A DNA stretch of 64,000 nucleotides from Clostridium lacusfryxellense (lineage in GTDB: Bacteria > Bacillota > Clostridia > Clostridiales > Clostridiaceae). Location of the stretch: the NCBI RefSeq assembly GCF_018861735.1, contig NZ_JAHLEB010000005.1, positions 62,001 through 126,000 on the forward strand, written 5' to 3'. Both the position numbers and the translations under genes were made by a program. Shown piece by piece: positions 16,316 to 26,405 of the stretch; positions within the stretch are counted from its first letter, which is position 1, and each line of letters begins with the position of its first letter. The notes beneath the pieces are model-generated. The model saw only the letters and a list, made by a program, of their open reading frames with translations. It made no database searches and was not told where the DNA came from.

Positions 16316-17836
16316 TTATATATCCTCCCTCTCTACTGTATTTCCCACCATCATCATACCAATCTTTTCTCTCGAATCATCATTTGCATCAACAATTCCA
16401 GTAACCGTTCCGTCACAAAGCACCATAATTCTATCACATAATTGAATTAATACATCCAACTCTTCTCCAATATATAATATTGCCGTTCCTTTTTCCTTTT
16501 CTTTACTTATTAAGTCGTAGATTGTATAACATGTATTAATATCTAGCCCTCTTACTGCATATGCCATAATAAGTATCTTAGGTCGCATGCTTAATTCTCT
16601 TCCCACTAATATTTTTTGAATATTGCCACCTGATAAATACTTTATAGGATGATATATATCTGGAGTTTTAATTTCAAACCTCGAAACCATTTCTTTTGCC
16701 TTTGTTACTACTGGTTTCCTATCTATAAATATTCCCTTTTGTGTGTGGTAATCATTAAGTAAAAGATTATCCACCATATCCATAGACGCAACTAAACCCA
16801 TACCCAATCTATCTTCTGGTATAAAACTCATACTTATACCTTTATTAATAATATCTCTAGGAGATTTACCAACTAAGTTGTCCCCTTCAAGAATTATCTC
16901 ACCACTTGCCACGGTTTGAATTCCTGCAATAGCTTCACATAACTCTTTTTGACCACTACCAGCAATTCCAGCAATACCAAGTATTTCTCCGCTTCTTAAA
17001 CTGAAACTTATGTCTTTAATTACCTCTGCGTTCTCTGCATTTAACACCTTAAGTCCTGATATTTCAAGTAAAACCTCTCCAGGCTCTTTTTCTACATTAT
17101 TTATAGATAAATCTGCTTTTCGTCCCATCATAAGCTCTGTTAATTGTTTTGGTGTTGTTTTTTCTTTTTCTAATGTTTCTACTGCTTCACCTTTTCTTAA
17201 AACAGTTATTTTATCACAAATCTCCATTACTTCATTCATTTTATGACTTATAAATATAATTGCACAACCTTCTTCTTTCATCTTTTTCATTATCTTAAAT
17301 AATTTTTGTGTCTCACTTTGCGTAAAAACTGTAGTAGGCTCATCTAACACTAAAATATCAGCACCCCTATACAGTACCTTTAGTATTTCAAGATTTTGCC
17401 TCTCTCCTACTGCCATATCGCAAACATACTTATTTACATCCACATCAATATGAAATTTTTCACATATATCATTAATTTTTTTAATTTCCAACTTATTGTT
17501 AAAAAATATCCCTCTATTTTGACCAAGTAATATGTTTTGCTTAGCAGTCATTTCCTCAACTAATTTAAAATGTTGATAGATCATTCCTATACCTGCTTTA
17601 ATAGCATCTTTCGGAGAAGTAAATTTCATGTTTTTCCCATGAATAAAAATAGATCCACCATCCGGCATATATACTCCTGATAACATATTCATAAGTGTAC
17701 TTTTACCTGCTCCATTTTCGCCTAAAAGTGCATGAATTTCTCCACCATATATAGTTAAATTCATGTTATTATTTGCTACTACTTTTCCGAAGGTCTTACT
17801 AATATTCTCTATAGATACATAAGGTGTTCTATCCAT
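16316..17836 (-). CDS. nupO: Nucleoside ABC transporter ATPase, two ABC domains (NupO-like)
   Basis: A 506-residue double ABC ATPase. Domain 1 has Walker A GENGAGKST near residue 40, signature MAVGERQNLE and Walker B ADILVLDEPT. Domain 2 has a degenerate Walker A (GIAGSGQKEL), as is normal for this sugar/nucleoside family, signature YLSGGNIQK and a Walker B region ILIMAYAVRGLD. That segment lacks the usual AQPTRG sequence of the family. It follows the binding-protein gene and a hairpin by 119 bases and is joined directly to the permease genes. Confidence 0.9.
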   Translation of the reverse strand: MDRTPYVSIENISKTFGKVVANNNMNLTIYGGEIHALLGENGAGKSTLMNMLSGVYMPDGGSIFIHGKNMKFTSPKDAIKAGIGMIYQHFKLVEEMTAKQNILLGQNRGIFFNNKLEIKKINDICEKFHIDVDVNKYVCDMAVGERQNLEILKVLYRGADILVLDEPTTVFTQSETQKLFKIMKKMKEEGCAIIFISHKMNEVMEICDKITVLRKGEAVETLEKEKTTPKQLTELMMGRKADLSINNVEKEPGEVLLEISGLKVLNAENAEVIKDISFSLRSGEILGIAGIAGSGQKELCEAIAGIQTVASGEIILEGDNLVGKSPRDIINKGISMSFIPEDRLGMGLVASMDMVDNLLLNDYHTQKGIFIDRKPVVTKAKEMVSRFEIKTPDIYHPIKYLSGGNIQKILVGRELSMRPKILIMAYAVRGLDINTCYTIYDLISKEKEKGTAILYIGEELDVLIQLCDRIMVLCDGTVTGIVDANDDSREKIGMMMVGNTVEREDI

Positions 17837-17895
17837 ATTTGAGCCCTCCTCTCCATTTTATTTAAACCATTTAATCTAAGTACAAAAACTAACAA

Positions 17896-17929
17896 ATATA
17901 GTAAGTATGATATCTCATACTTACTATAT
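17896..17929 (-). terminator. Intercistronic hairpin between nupN and nupO
   Basis: A perfect 15-base inverted repeat, atatagtaagtatga and complement with a 4-base loop, in the gap after the binding-protein gene. The T tract is weak on the minus strand. It more likely reduces downstream expression or protects the abundant upstream message than ends transcription fully. Confidence 0.6.
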
Positions 17930-17955
17930 TTTAATCTTTTTATATTAATAATATA

Positions 17956-19062
17956 TTATTTTGCTATTTTACCTTCTACGCCTTTAACAAACCAATCAAA
18001 AGATAATAATTCTTTATCTGACATTACTACACCTTTTGCTACTTTTACAGTTCCATCTTGAGCTGTTAGAGGTCCTACAAATATCTTATTTTTACCTGAT
18101 AAAATAGTGGCTTTTGCTTTATCCACAGCTTCTGCTGCTCCAGTTGGTGCATTAGCTGTAAGTGGAGCGAGTTTAACTATTCCTGATTCTAAACCTTCCC
18201 AATAACTTCCTGATTTCCAAGTACCAGCTTTAATAGCTTTTATTTGCTCTACATAATATGGTCCCCAATTCCAAATTGGTGCAGTCATATATGCCTTTGG
18301 TGCTTTTGCTGCCATATCTGTGTTATACCCAATAGCTGAAATTCCAGCTTCTTCGGCTGCTTGTAATGGTCCTGCAGTATCTTGGTGTTGAGCAATTACA
18401 TCTACACCATCTGCAACAAGCGCTTTTCCAGCTTCTTTTTCTTTAGTTGGGTCATACCAAGTATTAGTCCATCTTACCTTTACTACTGCATCTGGTTTTA
18501 CAGATTGCACTCCTAAAGTAAATGCATTTATTCCTCTTATTACTTCAGGAATTGGGAATGCTGCTACATATCCAATTGTACTAGTTTTAGTCTTCATTCC
18601 AGCAACTATACCTGATAGATATCTTGCTTGATATATACGACCAAAATAGTTAGACATGTTTACCGAAGTTTTATACCCAGAAGCATGTAGATATTTAACA
18701 TCAAGATGTTTTAATGCTGATGCTTCCATTCCGTCCATGAATCCAAAGCTAGTTCCTACAATAACATTTGCACCTTGATTAATCATTTCCTCACATGCTT
18801 TTTGAACTTCTGCTAAATCTTCTTTTACAGATTCTTTAAATATAGTCTTTACACCTGTCTCTTTTTCAAGTGCTAGTCTTCCAGCATCATGAGAGAATGT
18901 ATATCCCTCATCACCAATTGGTCCCACATATAAAAACCCTACTGTTAATGGTTTTTCGGTTCCAGTTTTTGTCTCAGTTTTTTTATCACCACTACATCCT
19001 ACAAGTGCTAATGACATGATTAATGTAACTGCCATTATTAAACTTCCTAATTTCTTCTTCAT
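17956..19062 (-). CDS. nupN: BMP-family nucleoside-binding lipoprotein (NupN-like)
   Basis: A 368-residue extracellular binding protein. A lipoprotein signal ends in a lipobox LALVGC, with the lipidated Cys near residue 23. The mature part has VGFLYVGPIGDEGYTFSHDAG and ITNQ-like segments of the BMP/PnrA family that binds purine nucleosides. The start is ATG at 19062, with AGAGGGGG upstream; the longer reading to 19116 lacks a site and would bury the signal peptide. It follows xpt by 54 bases, so it falls in the guanine riboswitch unit. Confidence 0.9.
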   Translation of the reverse strand: MKKKLGSLIMAVTLIMSLALVGCSGDKKTETKTGTEKPLTVGFLYVGPIGDEGYTFSHDAGRLALEKETGVKTIFKESVKEDLAEVQKACEEMINQGANVIVGTSFGFMDGMEASALKHLDVKYLHASGYKTSVNMSNYFGRIYQARYLSGIVAGMKTKTSTIGYVAAFPIPEVIRGINAFTLGVQSVKPDAVVKVRWTNTWYDPTKEKEAGKALVADGVDVIAQHQDTAGPLQAAEEAGISAIGYNTDMAAKAPKAYMTAPIWNWGPYYVEQIKAIKAGTWKSGSYWEGLESGIVKLAPLTANAPTGAAEAVDKAKATILSGKNKIFVGPLTAQDGTVKVAKGVVMSDKELLSFDWFVKGVEGKIAK

Positions 19063-19116
19063 AATAAATCCCCCTCTAATTTTAACTCGCAAATATTTTG
19101 TTATAGTGAATTTCAA

Positions 19117-19689
19117 TTATTTAAATTCTACCTCATTACCTTTTAAAGATTTTATTATTGCTAATGACTCTACTCTAACTCCCTCCTTTTCTATACATGC
19201 CCTTCCATTTTGGAATGCCTTTTCAATTACAATTCCTACTCCAACAACACCCGCACCCGCTTGACGCGCAATACTAATAAGACCTAATGCTGCATTACCA
19301 TTTGCTAAAAAATCATCAATGATTAAAATTTTATCTTCTTTTTTTATATATTTTTTACTGGTTTTCACTTTATAATTCTTATTTTTTGTAAAGGAAAAGA
19401 CTTCTGCTTCATATACAGATGTATCCAAAGTAGTTGCTTCATGTTTTTTAGCAAAGACTACAGGAATGTTATTAAAGTATTGTGCCACAATACATGCTAT
19501 TCCTATACCAGAAGCTTCAACTGTTAATATTTTAGTTATTTCATCATTTGCAAATCTTTTTTTAAACTCTAAACCAACTTCATTCAAAAGTTTTATATCA
19601 ATTTGATGATTAAGGAAACTATCAACCTTTAGGATTTCACCACCTATTACTGTTCCTTGAGATAATATTTTATTCTTTAGTACTTCCAT
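19117..19689 (-). CDS. xpt: Xanthine phosphoribosyltransferase Xpt
   Basis: A 190-residue phosphoribosyltransferase that converts xanthine to XMP for purine salvage. The PRPP loop is [18 protein letters not shown] near residues 124-141, and [16 protein letters not shown] near residue 55 is the Xpt type. Its length matches B. subtilis Xpt (about 194). GGAGAAGG precedes the ATG. It is the first gene after a guanine-type riboswitch and terminator, the classic xpt arrangement. Here it leads into a nucleoside transporter rather than the pbuX permease. Confidence 0.95.
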   Translation of the reverse strand: MEVLKNKILSQGTVIGGEILKVDSFLNHQIDIKLLNEVGLEFKKRFANDEITKILTVEASGIGIACIVAQYFNNIPVVFAKKHEATTLDTSVYEAEVFSFTKNKNYKVKTSKKYIKKEDKILIIDDFLANGNAALGLISIARQAGAGVVGVGIVIEKAFQNGRACIEKEGVRVESLAIIKSLKGNEVEFK

Positions 19690-19737
19690 AAACCTTCTCC
19701 TTTGTAAATAAAGTTGACTAACATATTCGTTTTAAAC

Positions 19738-19782
19738 AAAAACTCCCTTGATAACGAATTACTACGTTAACAAGGGAGTTTA
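19738..19782 (-). terminator. Riboswitch-controlled terminator before xpt
   Basis: On the minus strand ACTCCCTTG and TAACG pair with CGTTA and CAAGGGAGT around a TAGTAATT loop, followed by TTTTTG. It lies between the purine aptamer and xpt. Confidence 0.88.
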
Positions 19783-19842
19783 TAATAAAAAAACACAAGT
19801 AAAAATAATTAATATAATAACTATTTAACTTCATTTATTAAA

Positions 19843-19914
19843 ACACCCATAGTCAAGTAGTTTACGGTTACTTGGTAGAAACGCTTAGTCCATATTCCTA
19901 AGCTTATATGAGTT
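19843..19914 (-). promoter_or_regulatory. Guanine-type purine riboswitch upstream of xpt
   Basis: The minus strand has the full purine aptamer. P1 ACTCATA pairs with TATGGGT. The P2 loop segment ATATGGACTAAGC is followed by the core GTTTCTACC, the P3 loop ACCGTAAA and the J3/1 segment GACTATGGGT. The specificity base is C in GACTATG, which reads guanine or hypoxanthine, not adenine. With the terminator at 19738-19782 it should switch off xpt and the nup transporter when guanine is plentiful. Confidence 0.95.
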
Positions 19915-20022
19915 TGCGAATATTAAGTTTTGTTTTCTAACTAATCGTTCGTGTTTATATTTCTTATAACAATATTACAACAATTGTTTTGTTAAATCAA
20001 CATGTATTTTAAAAATACTAAA

Positions 20023-20058
20023 AAAATGCTGTAACAGTTATTATCTATTACAGCATTT
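20023..20058 (-). terminator. Terminator after glgP
   Basis: AAAATGCTGTAA pairs with TTACAGCATTTT on the minus strand, followed by a T run, 24 bases beyond the glgP stop. It lies in the same gap as the purine aptamer. Confidence 0.85.
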
Positions 20059-20081
20059 TATATAGTTATACTTTAGTTTTA

Positions 20082-22526
20082 TTATAACTTAATGTTAACG
20101 GGTGGTGTCTCCCATATCTCTTTTGCATATTTTTTTATAGTGTTATCACTTGAAAATATACCAGATTTCGCAATATTTATAATTGACATCTGTTGCCAGA
20201 TAGACTTTTGTCTATATAACCTATCAATTTCACTATGAGCATTTACATAAGCATCAAAATCTTTAAGTACAAAATACTCATCATTATGAGAAAGCAAACT
20301 ATCATATAAACCCATAAATTCATTATTAGGGGTTTCTAGAAATCCATTTATTAAGTGATTTAATACGGTATTTACACGTAAATCACTATTGTATATATCA
20401 TAAGAATTATAATTTTTATTTTTATAATACTCTATTACCTGCGGCGCTGTAAGACCGAACAATATGATATTCTCTTTTCCAACTGCATCAAATATTTCTA
20501 CATTTGCCCCGTCTAAAGTAGCTATTGTAATAGCTCCATTCATCATAAACTTCATATTACCAGTTCCAGATGCTTCCTTAGATGCAGTAGATATCTGCTC
20601 ACTCACATCAGCGCAAGGAATAATCTTTTCAGCAAGAGATACCCCATAATTTTCCATGAATAATATCTTTATTTTGTCCCGAGCTATAGGATCATTATTT
20701 ATCTTATTTGCCAATGTATTTATAAGTTTAATACCTTGTTTTGCTATATAATAACTTGGAGAAGCTTTCGCACCAAATATAAATGTTCTTGGAACCATAT
20801 CAAAATTTGGATTTTCCCGTAGTTGATTATATAGATGCATTATATGAAGCACATTTAAAGTTTGTCTTTTATATGAATGCATTCTTTTTACATGAACATC
20901 AAATATAGAACTCGGATCAATTGAAGTACCATAGTTAGCTAATACATAATTTGAAAAATTAATCTTATTATTTGTTTTTATATTTTGTATTTTCTCTTGA
21001 AAAGCAGAATCTTTTGCAAAACCCATTAATTTCTCAAGTTTATTCGGTGATTTTATCCACTCATTACCTATAGTTCCTGTTATAAGTTTTGCAAGTTTTT
21101 CATTAGAATTTAATAACCACCTTCTATGGGTTATACCATTTGTTTGATTATTAAATTTTTCTGGAAAGAACTCATAAAAGTCCGAAAGCTCTTGATGTTT
21201 TAATAATTCTGTATGAAGTTTTGCAACTCCATTAACAGAATGCCCACCTACTATGGCAAGATATGCCATACGTACATATCCATCATATATAATTGACATT
21301 TTATTAACTTTATTCCAATCACCATTATACCTATGGTAAACCTCATTGCAAAAACGCCTATTTATCTCTTCGACTATCATATAGATACGTGGAAGTAACC
21401 TTTTAAACATATCTACAGGCCATTTCTCTAGTGCTTCCGCCATAATTGTATGATTAGTATATGCCATTGTCTTAGTTGTAATGTACCATGCATCATCCCA
21501 AGATAAATTCTCCTCATCAATTAAAAGTCTCATAAGTTCAGCAACAGCTACTGCTGGGTGAGTATCATTTATTTGCACTGCAATGTGTTTATGAAATTCT
21601 TTAATTGTGATTTTTTTCTTTTTGTAATTTCTTAATATGCTTTGTAGTCCAGCACTTACGAAAAAATATTCTTGCTTTAGCCTAAGTAATTTCCCCTTTT
21701 CGTAACTATCATCTGGATATAAAATTTGTGAAATTGCCTCAGCTGAATATTTATTTTCACCTGCTTTTGCATAATTTCCTTGACTAAAGGATGAAAAATC
21801 AAAATCTTCCTCCATAGTTTCAGCACTCCAAAGCCTTAATGTGTTTACCGTATTGTTGTGATATCCTTTTATTGGAGTATCGTACGGAACCGCACGTACT
21901 ACTTGATAATTCTCATATACAACTTTTGTTACGCCACCTACCACTTCTAAATGAACATCCCCAGCAAATTTTACTTCTACAGACTTACTTTCTTTTCGTA
22001 TTTCCCAAGCATTACCGTTTTTCAACCAATTATCAGGTACTTCTACTTGATAACCACCTTCTATTTTCTGCTTAAATAATCCATACTTATACCTTATGCC
22101 ACAACCATGACCCGGAACCTGAGTTGATGCCATAGAATCTAAGAAACATGCTGCTAATCTTCCAAGTCCACCATTCCCAAGACCAGCATCTGCTTCTATA
22201 TCCTCTACCTCAATTAGACTAATTCCTAACTCACTAAGTGCTTTATCACAAACATCCTTTATGCCTAAATTAACTAAATTACTATTTAATAACCTACCTA
22301 CCAAAAATTCCATCGAAAAATAATATACTTGCTTTCCTCTATTTTTCCCATACTCATTGTTACTTTCAATCCATGGTTTAGAGCAATAATCTTTTACAAG
22401 TGCACCTAAAGCATAATATTGATGCAAAGGCGACGCATCGATAGCATCTTCTGCAAACATTGTTTGTAGTTTTTCTACATAATCCATTTTAAACATTTCT
22501 TTGTCTATTACCACAACATTCACCAC
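20082..22526 (-). CDS. glgP: Glycogen/starch phosphorylase GlgP
   Basis: An 814-residue PLP enzyme, full length for the family, releasing glucose-1-phosphate from glycogen. The N-terminal catalytic half has EDIEADAGLGNGGLGRLAAC and NDTHPAVAVAELMR. The PLP lysine is in EASGTGNMKFMMNG near residue 655, followed by GAITIATLDGANVEI. The start is uncertain. AGGTGG lies among several GTG codons, and GTG at 22526 or 22514 both fit. It is the last gene of the glgC-glgD-glgA-glgP run, 82 bases after glgA, and has a terminator. Confidence 0.95.
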   Translation of the reverse strand: MVNVVVIDKEMFKMDYVEKLQTMFAEDAIDASPLHQYYALGALVKDYCSKPWIESNNEYGKNRGKQVYYFSMEFLVGRLLNSNLVNLGIKDVCDKALSELGISLIEVEDIEADAGLGNGGLGRLAACFLDSMASTQVPGHGCGIRYKYGLFKQKIEGGYQVEVPDNWLKNGNAWEIRKESKSVEVKFAGDVHLEVVGGVTKVVYENYQVVRAVPYDTPIKGYHNNTVNTLRLWSAETMEEDFDFSSFSQGNYAKAGENKYSAEAISQILYPDDSYEKGKLLRLKQEYFFVSAGLQSILRNYKKKKITIKEFHKHIAVQINDTHPAVAVAELMRLLIDEENLSWDDAWYITTKTMAYTNHTIMAEALEKWPVDMFKRLLPRIYMIVEEINRRFCNEVYHRYNGDWNKVNKMSIIYDGYVRMAYLAIVGGHSVNGVAKLHTELLKHQELSDFYEFFPEKFNNQTNGITHRRWLLNSNEKLAKLITGTIGNEWIKSPNKLEKLMGFAKDSAFQEKIQNIKTNNKINFSNYVLANYGTSIDPSSIFDVHVKRMHSYKRQTLNVLHIMHLYNQLRENPNFDMVPRTFIFGAKASPSYYIAKQGIKLINTLANKINNDPIARDKIKILFMENYGVSLAEKIIPCADVSEQISTASKEASGTGNMKFMMNGAITIATLDGANVEIFDAVGKENIILFGLTAPQVIEYYKNKNYNSYDIYNSDLRVNTVLNHLINGFLETPNNEFMGLYDSLLSHNDEYFVLKDFDAYVNAHSEIDRLYRQKSIWQQMSIINIAKSGIFSSDNTIKKYAKEIWETPPVNIKL

Positions 22527-22608
22527 CTAAAAATTTTAGATTTGACCTGTTTTTATCTCATGTGTAAAGCAACCTGCTACACTTGTACTACATATTTAAT
22601 ATAGGCAA

Positions 22609-24042
22609 TTATTTTATCAAATCACTATATAATTCCAGATAATTTTTAGCTGAATTTTCCCAGCTATTATTTGAACTCATAGCATTTTGTACTAATTTAT
22701 TCCAAGAAGTCTTATCCTTGTATAAATCAAGACTCCTCTCTATTGCCTCTAACAATTCTTGACCACTATAATTCTTAAAAGAAAAACCGTTACCCTTCCC
22801 AGTATATTTATCATAAGGTATAATTGTGTCTTTAAGTCCTCCAGTTTCGCGTGTAATTGGAATACTTCCATACTTTAATGCTATTAGCTGCCCAATGCCG
22901 CAAGGTTCAAATAATGATGGCATTAAAAACATGTCGGAGCCAGCATATATCTGTTGTGCTAATGCGGCATCAAAAATAATATTTGCTGATATTCTACTTG
23001 GGTAGATAGACGCATGATACTGAAATATGTCCTCATAATACCCGTCACCATTACCAAGTAATACAATCTGAATAGGAAGGCTAAGGATTTCTTGGAGTTT
23101 TTCCACAATTAGATCTAATCCCTTTTGCTTAACTAGTCTTGTCACTATTCCTATCATAGGTATATTCTCAGAAACAGTAAAACCTAATTTTTCTTGAAGC
23201 TTTAGTTTATTTTTAACCTTTTGGTTTATATTTTTTATATCATAATTGTAAAATATTTTTTCATCAACTTCAGGACTATAAAGTTCATAGTCTATACCAT
23301 TTACTATTCCATGTAGGTTAGCCGATCTCGCGGATAATAATCCATCTAGTTTTTCCCCATAAAAAGGAGTTTGAATTTCTTTAGAATAAGTATCACTTAC
23401 TGTAGTTACCTCATCTGAGAATACAATTCCACCCTTCATAAAAGAGACTGCATCATAAAATTTCATTGCATCATCATTAAAATACTTCCAATCTAAATTT
23501 AACAACTCACCTAATACTTCTTTTGGAAATACTCCTTGATATTGTAAATTGTGTATAGTGAATACACTTTTAATTTTATTATATAAAACATCTTCACTAT
23601 AATTCTCTTTAAGTAAAACTGGCACAACACCAGTTTGCCAATCATTACAGTGAACTATATCTGGTTTAAAATCCCCCATATATTTTATAGATTCAAGAAC
23701 TGATTTTGAAAAGAAAGAAAACCGCTCACCATCATCATAATCCCCATATATGTGAGGTCTTTTGAAATAATATTCATTATCCACAAAATAGTAAGGCACT
23801 CCATCATAAATCAAATTTTCCAAGCCACAATATTGTTCTCTATATCCAACTTGTACATTAAAAGTAGCTATACTCTCCATGCAATTTTTGAATGCCAAAG
23901 GAATTCCACTATATTTAGGTATAATTACTCTTGCATCTATTCCGAGTTTTCTTAGAGCTTTAGGTAGCGCATATGCTACGTCCCCAAGACCTCCAGTTTT
24001 TATAAAAGGATATGCTTCTGACGCTACAAATAATACTTTCAT
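22609..24042 (-). CDS. glgA: Glycogen synthase GlgA
   Basis: A 477-residue GT5 glycosyltransferase using ADP-glucose to extend glycogen. The ADP-glucose loop KTGGLGDVAYALPKAL begins at residue 15, and the C-terminal ADP-binding part has IGIVTRLVKQKGLDL and PSLFEPCGIGQLIALKYG. The start is ATG at 24042, with GGGAGG seven bases upstream; an in-frame extension to 24072 lacks a site. It follows glgD by 81 bases, with a hairpin in the gap. Confidence 0.96.
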   Translation of the reverse strand: MKVLFVASEAYPFIKTGGLGDVAYALPKALRKLGIDARVIIPKYSGIPLAFKNCMESIATFNVQVGYREQYCGLENLIYDGVPYYFVDNEYYFKRPHIYGDYDDGERFSFFSKSVLESIKYMGDFKPDIVHCNDWQTGVVPVLLKENYSEDVLYNKIKSVFTIHNLQYQGVFPKEVLGELLNLDWKYFNDDAMKFYDAVSFMKGGIVFSDEVTTVSDTYSKEIQTPFYGEKLDGLLSARSANLHGIVNGIDYELYSPEVDEKIFYNYDIKNINQKVKNKLKLQEKLGFTVSENIPMIGIVTRLVKQKGLDLIVEKLQEILSLPIQIVLLGNGDGYYEDIFQYHASIYPSRISANIIFDAALAQQIYAGSDMFLMPSLFEPCGIGQLIALKYGSIPITRETGGLKDTIIPYDKYTGKGNGFSFKNYSGQELLEAIERSLDLYKDKTSWNKLVQNAMSSNNSWENSAKNYLELYSDLIK

Positions 24043-24062
24043 ACTAACCTCCCGCCTGGCAC

Positions 24063-24103
24063 ATATGAACAAATACTATATTAATATAGTTATTTGTTCA
24101 TAT
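24063..24103. other. Hairpin between glgD and glgA
   Basis: A perfect 13-base inverted repeat, atatgaacaaata and complement, with inner ctatat/atatag pairing. It fills most of the 81-base intercistronic gap. There is no T run. It may set the processing or relative stability of the glgD and glgA message parts. Confidence 0.6.
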
Positions 24104-24123
24104 ATACTCTAAATTTAATATTT

Positions 24124-25233
24124 TTATGTTCTAAATTTTTTCTCTATAACAACTGGGAACTCCTCATCACCTTCAAGTACTGTATTCTCGCTTATAATAG
24201 TATTTTTATCAATTATAACATTAGTAAGTTTACATCCTTTTTTAATTTGACAATTCTGAAATATAATACAATTTTTAATTTCTGCCCCTTCTTCTACAGT
24301 AACTCTTCTTGAAATTACACTCTTATCTATTTTTCCTTTCAAAATGCATCCATTAGCGATCAAGGAATTATTAACTTTTGCTTCATTGAAGTATTTTGTA
24401 GGAGCTTCATCTTTACTTTTCGTATAGATTAGTCCATTGTTAAAGAATAATTCCTTTGTTACTTTACCATTTAGCATATCCATACTTGTTTTATAATAAT
24501 TCTTTATAGAATTTACACATTGAAGATATCCCTTAAACTCATATGCATTTACATTAAGTTGTGAAACATCATCATATATTGCTGCCTTAATTGAATTATG
24601 ACTTCCAGTCTGAATACATTTATTTATAATATCTATAAGAGTGCTCTTCTTCATTATAAACATTTCCATTCCTATATTTAGTTTGTCTTCTGCACCTATA
24701 TTTTTACCAATGCTCAAGACTTTATTCTCTTCATTAATATATAAGGTACTACAACCTACATAATGCTTTTTAGCATTATTTGTTTTTTTATATATTAGAG
24801 TTATATCACTACCTGATTCTTCATGATATTTAGCCGCCTCATTATAATCTATATTACATACCATATATGATGAAGACATTATTACATATTCTTGCTTAGT
24901 TCTATAAATATATTCCATATTTTCACTTAATACATCTATATCATTTAATTGCGATCTTTCTGAAGTAAGATTAAATAAAAATAATCCATTTATTTTTCTA
25001 TCTAAATCCCAAGGTTGTCCTGAACCTACGTGGTCTACAAGCGACCTCGATTTTGTGTTAGTGAATATCCCTACATTGTGAATACCGGAATTAACCATAT
25101 TTGAAAGAACAAAATCAATAATTCTATATCTTCCACCTATAGGAATTGACGCTATAGGTCTTGATTTTGTAAGGCTTTTAATATTATCTTCTTTCTCATT
25201 TAACATTAATACTCCTATATAATTTTTAAGCAT
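24124..25233 (-). CDS. glgD: GlgD, regulatory partner of ADP-glucose pyrophosphorylase
   Basis: A 369-residue GlgC paralogue. It has the nucleotidyltransferase fold opening with KSRPIASIPIGGRYRIIDFVLSNMVN (residues 22-47) and a C-terminal left-handed helix region (IANGCILKGKIDKSVIS). The N-terminal GG-x-G-S-R-L loop found in catalytic GlgC is replaced by LMLNEKEDNIKSLTK. That fits the non-catalytic GlgD subunit of Bacillus and clostridia, which modulates GlgC. TAGGAGGTG precedes the ATG. It is 17 bases after glgC. Confidence 0.93.
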   Translation of the reverse strand: MLKNYIGVLMLNEKEDNIKSLTKSRPIASIPIGGRYRIIDFVLSNMVNSGIHNVGIFTNTKSRSLVDHVGSGQPWDLDRKINGLFLFNLTSERSQLNDIDVLSENMEYIYRTKQEYVIMSSSYMVCNIDYNEAAKYHEESGSDITLIYKKTNNAKKHYVGCSTLYINEENKVLSIGKNIGAEDKLNIGMEMFIMKKSTLIDIINKCIQTGSHNSIKAAIYDDVSQLNVNAYEFKGYLQCVNSIKNYYKTSMDMLNGKVTKELFFNNGLIYTKSKDEAPTKYFNEAKVNNSLIANGCILKGKIDKSVISRRVTVEEGAEIKNCIIFQNCQIKKGCKLTNVIIDKNTIISENTVLEGDEEFPVVIEKKFRT

Positions 25234-25250
25234 TTTAGCACCTCCTAATT

Positions 25251-26405
25251 TTATAATTTATTGACAACCATTAAATCAGCTTTAATTTCACGTCCTTTTT
25301 CTATAACAATAATATCGCGACCATTTCCAATATATGAATTACGTCTTATTACAACATCGCTTCCTATGATAGCTTTATCTATAACTACATTATTTCCTAT
25401 TTTAGTATTTGGCAAAATTACTGAATTAGTTATTTTAGTACCTTTCCCTACATGCACTCCTTGGAAAAGAACACAATTACTTATTTCACCGAGAACAGTA
25501 CAACCTTCATTTAGCATTGCATTTGTTATATTTGCCTCAGGTCCTATATATTGTGGTGGCAACATAGAATTAACCGTATATATCCTCCACTTATCATCAT
25601 GTATATCAAGTTCATTATCATCAGATAATAAATCCATATTAGCTTCCCAAAAACTTTCAATAGTACCAACATCTCTCCAATATCCTTTGAAGTGATATGC
25701 AAACAACTTCTGATCATTATTTAACATCTTAGGTATTATGTTTTTTCCAAAGTCATTACTAGATATTTCATCTTGGTTATCCTCTTTTAAAAGTTGTTTA
25801 AGAGCTGCCCAGTTAAAAATATAAACCCCCATTGATGCTAAATTACTTTTAGCATTTTTAGGTTTTTCCTCAAATTCATATATGCTGTCATCATCATTAG
25901 CATTCATTATTCCAAATCTACTACATTCATCATCAGGAACTTCTATTACTGCAATACTAGCATCTGCACCCTTTTCTTTATGATAATCGAGCATTTTTGA
26001 ATAATCCATTTTATAAATATGGTCCCCTGATAAAATAAGAACATATTCTGGGTTAAAACTATCAATATAGTTTGTATTTTGAAATATAGCATCAGCAGTA
26101 CCCTTGTACCAATTACCACCATCTTCACTTTGGTACGGTGCAAGCATGCTTACACCCCCATCTCTCCTATCTAAATCCCAAGGAGCGCCTATTCCTATAT
26201 GAGAGTTTAGTTCTAGCGGTTGGTATTGAGTTAGGACCCCTACGGTGTCAATATCTGAATTGGAACAATTACTTAATGAGAAATCTATAATTCTATATTT
26301 CCCCCCAAATGGCACCGCAGGTTTCGCAGTCGTTTTTGTTAATTGTTTAAGTCTTGACCCTTGACCACCTGCCAATATCATAGCTACCATTTCCTTCTTT
26401 TTCAT
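25251..26405 (-). CDS. glgC: Glucose-1-phosphate adenylyltransferase GlgC
   Basis: A 384-residue enzyme that makes ADP-glucose, the committed step of glycogen synthesis. The catalytic loop [20 protein letters not shown] is near residues 8-27, [11 protein letters not shown] near 122 and the G1P site [20 protein letters not shown] near 240. The C-terminal beta-helix follows. The start is ATG at 26405, since AAAGGGGAG lies nine bases upstream. It heads glgC-glgD-glgA-glgP. Confidence 0.96.
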   Translation of the reverse strand: MKKKEMVAMILAGGQGSRLKQLTKTTAKPAVPFGGKYRIIDFSLSNCSNSDIDTVGVLTQYQPLELNSHIGIGAPWDLDRRDGGVSMLAPYQSEDGGNWYKGTADAIFQNTNYIDSFNPEYVLILSGDHIYKMDYSKMLDYHKEKGADASIAVIEVPDDECSRFGIMNANDDDSIYEFEEKPKNAKSNLASMGVYIFNWAALKQLLKEDNQDEISSNDFGKNIIPKMLNNDQKLFAYHFKGYWRDVGTIESFWEANMDLLSDDNELDIHDDKWRIYTVNSMLPPQYIGPEANITNAMLNEGCTVLGEISNCVLFQGVHVGKGTKITNSVILPNTKIGNNVVIDKAIIGSDVVIRRNSYIGNGRDIIVIEKGREIKADLMVVNKL

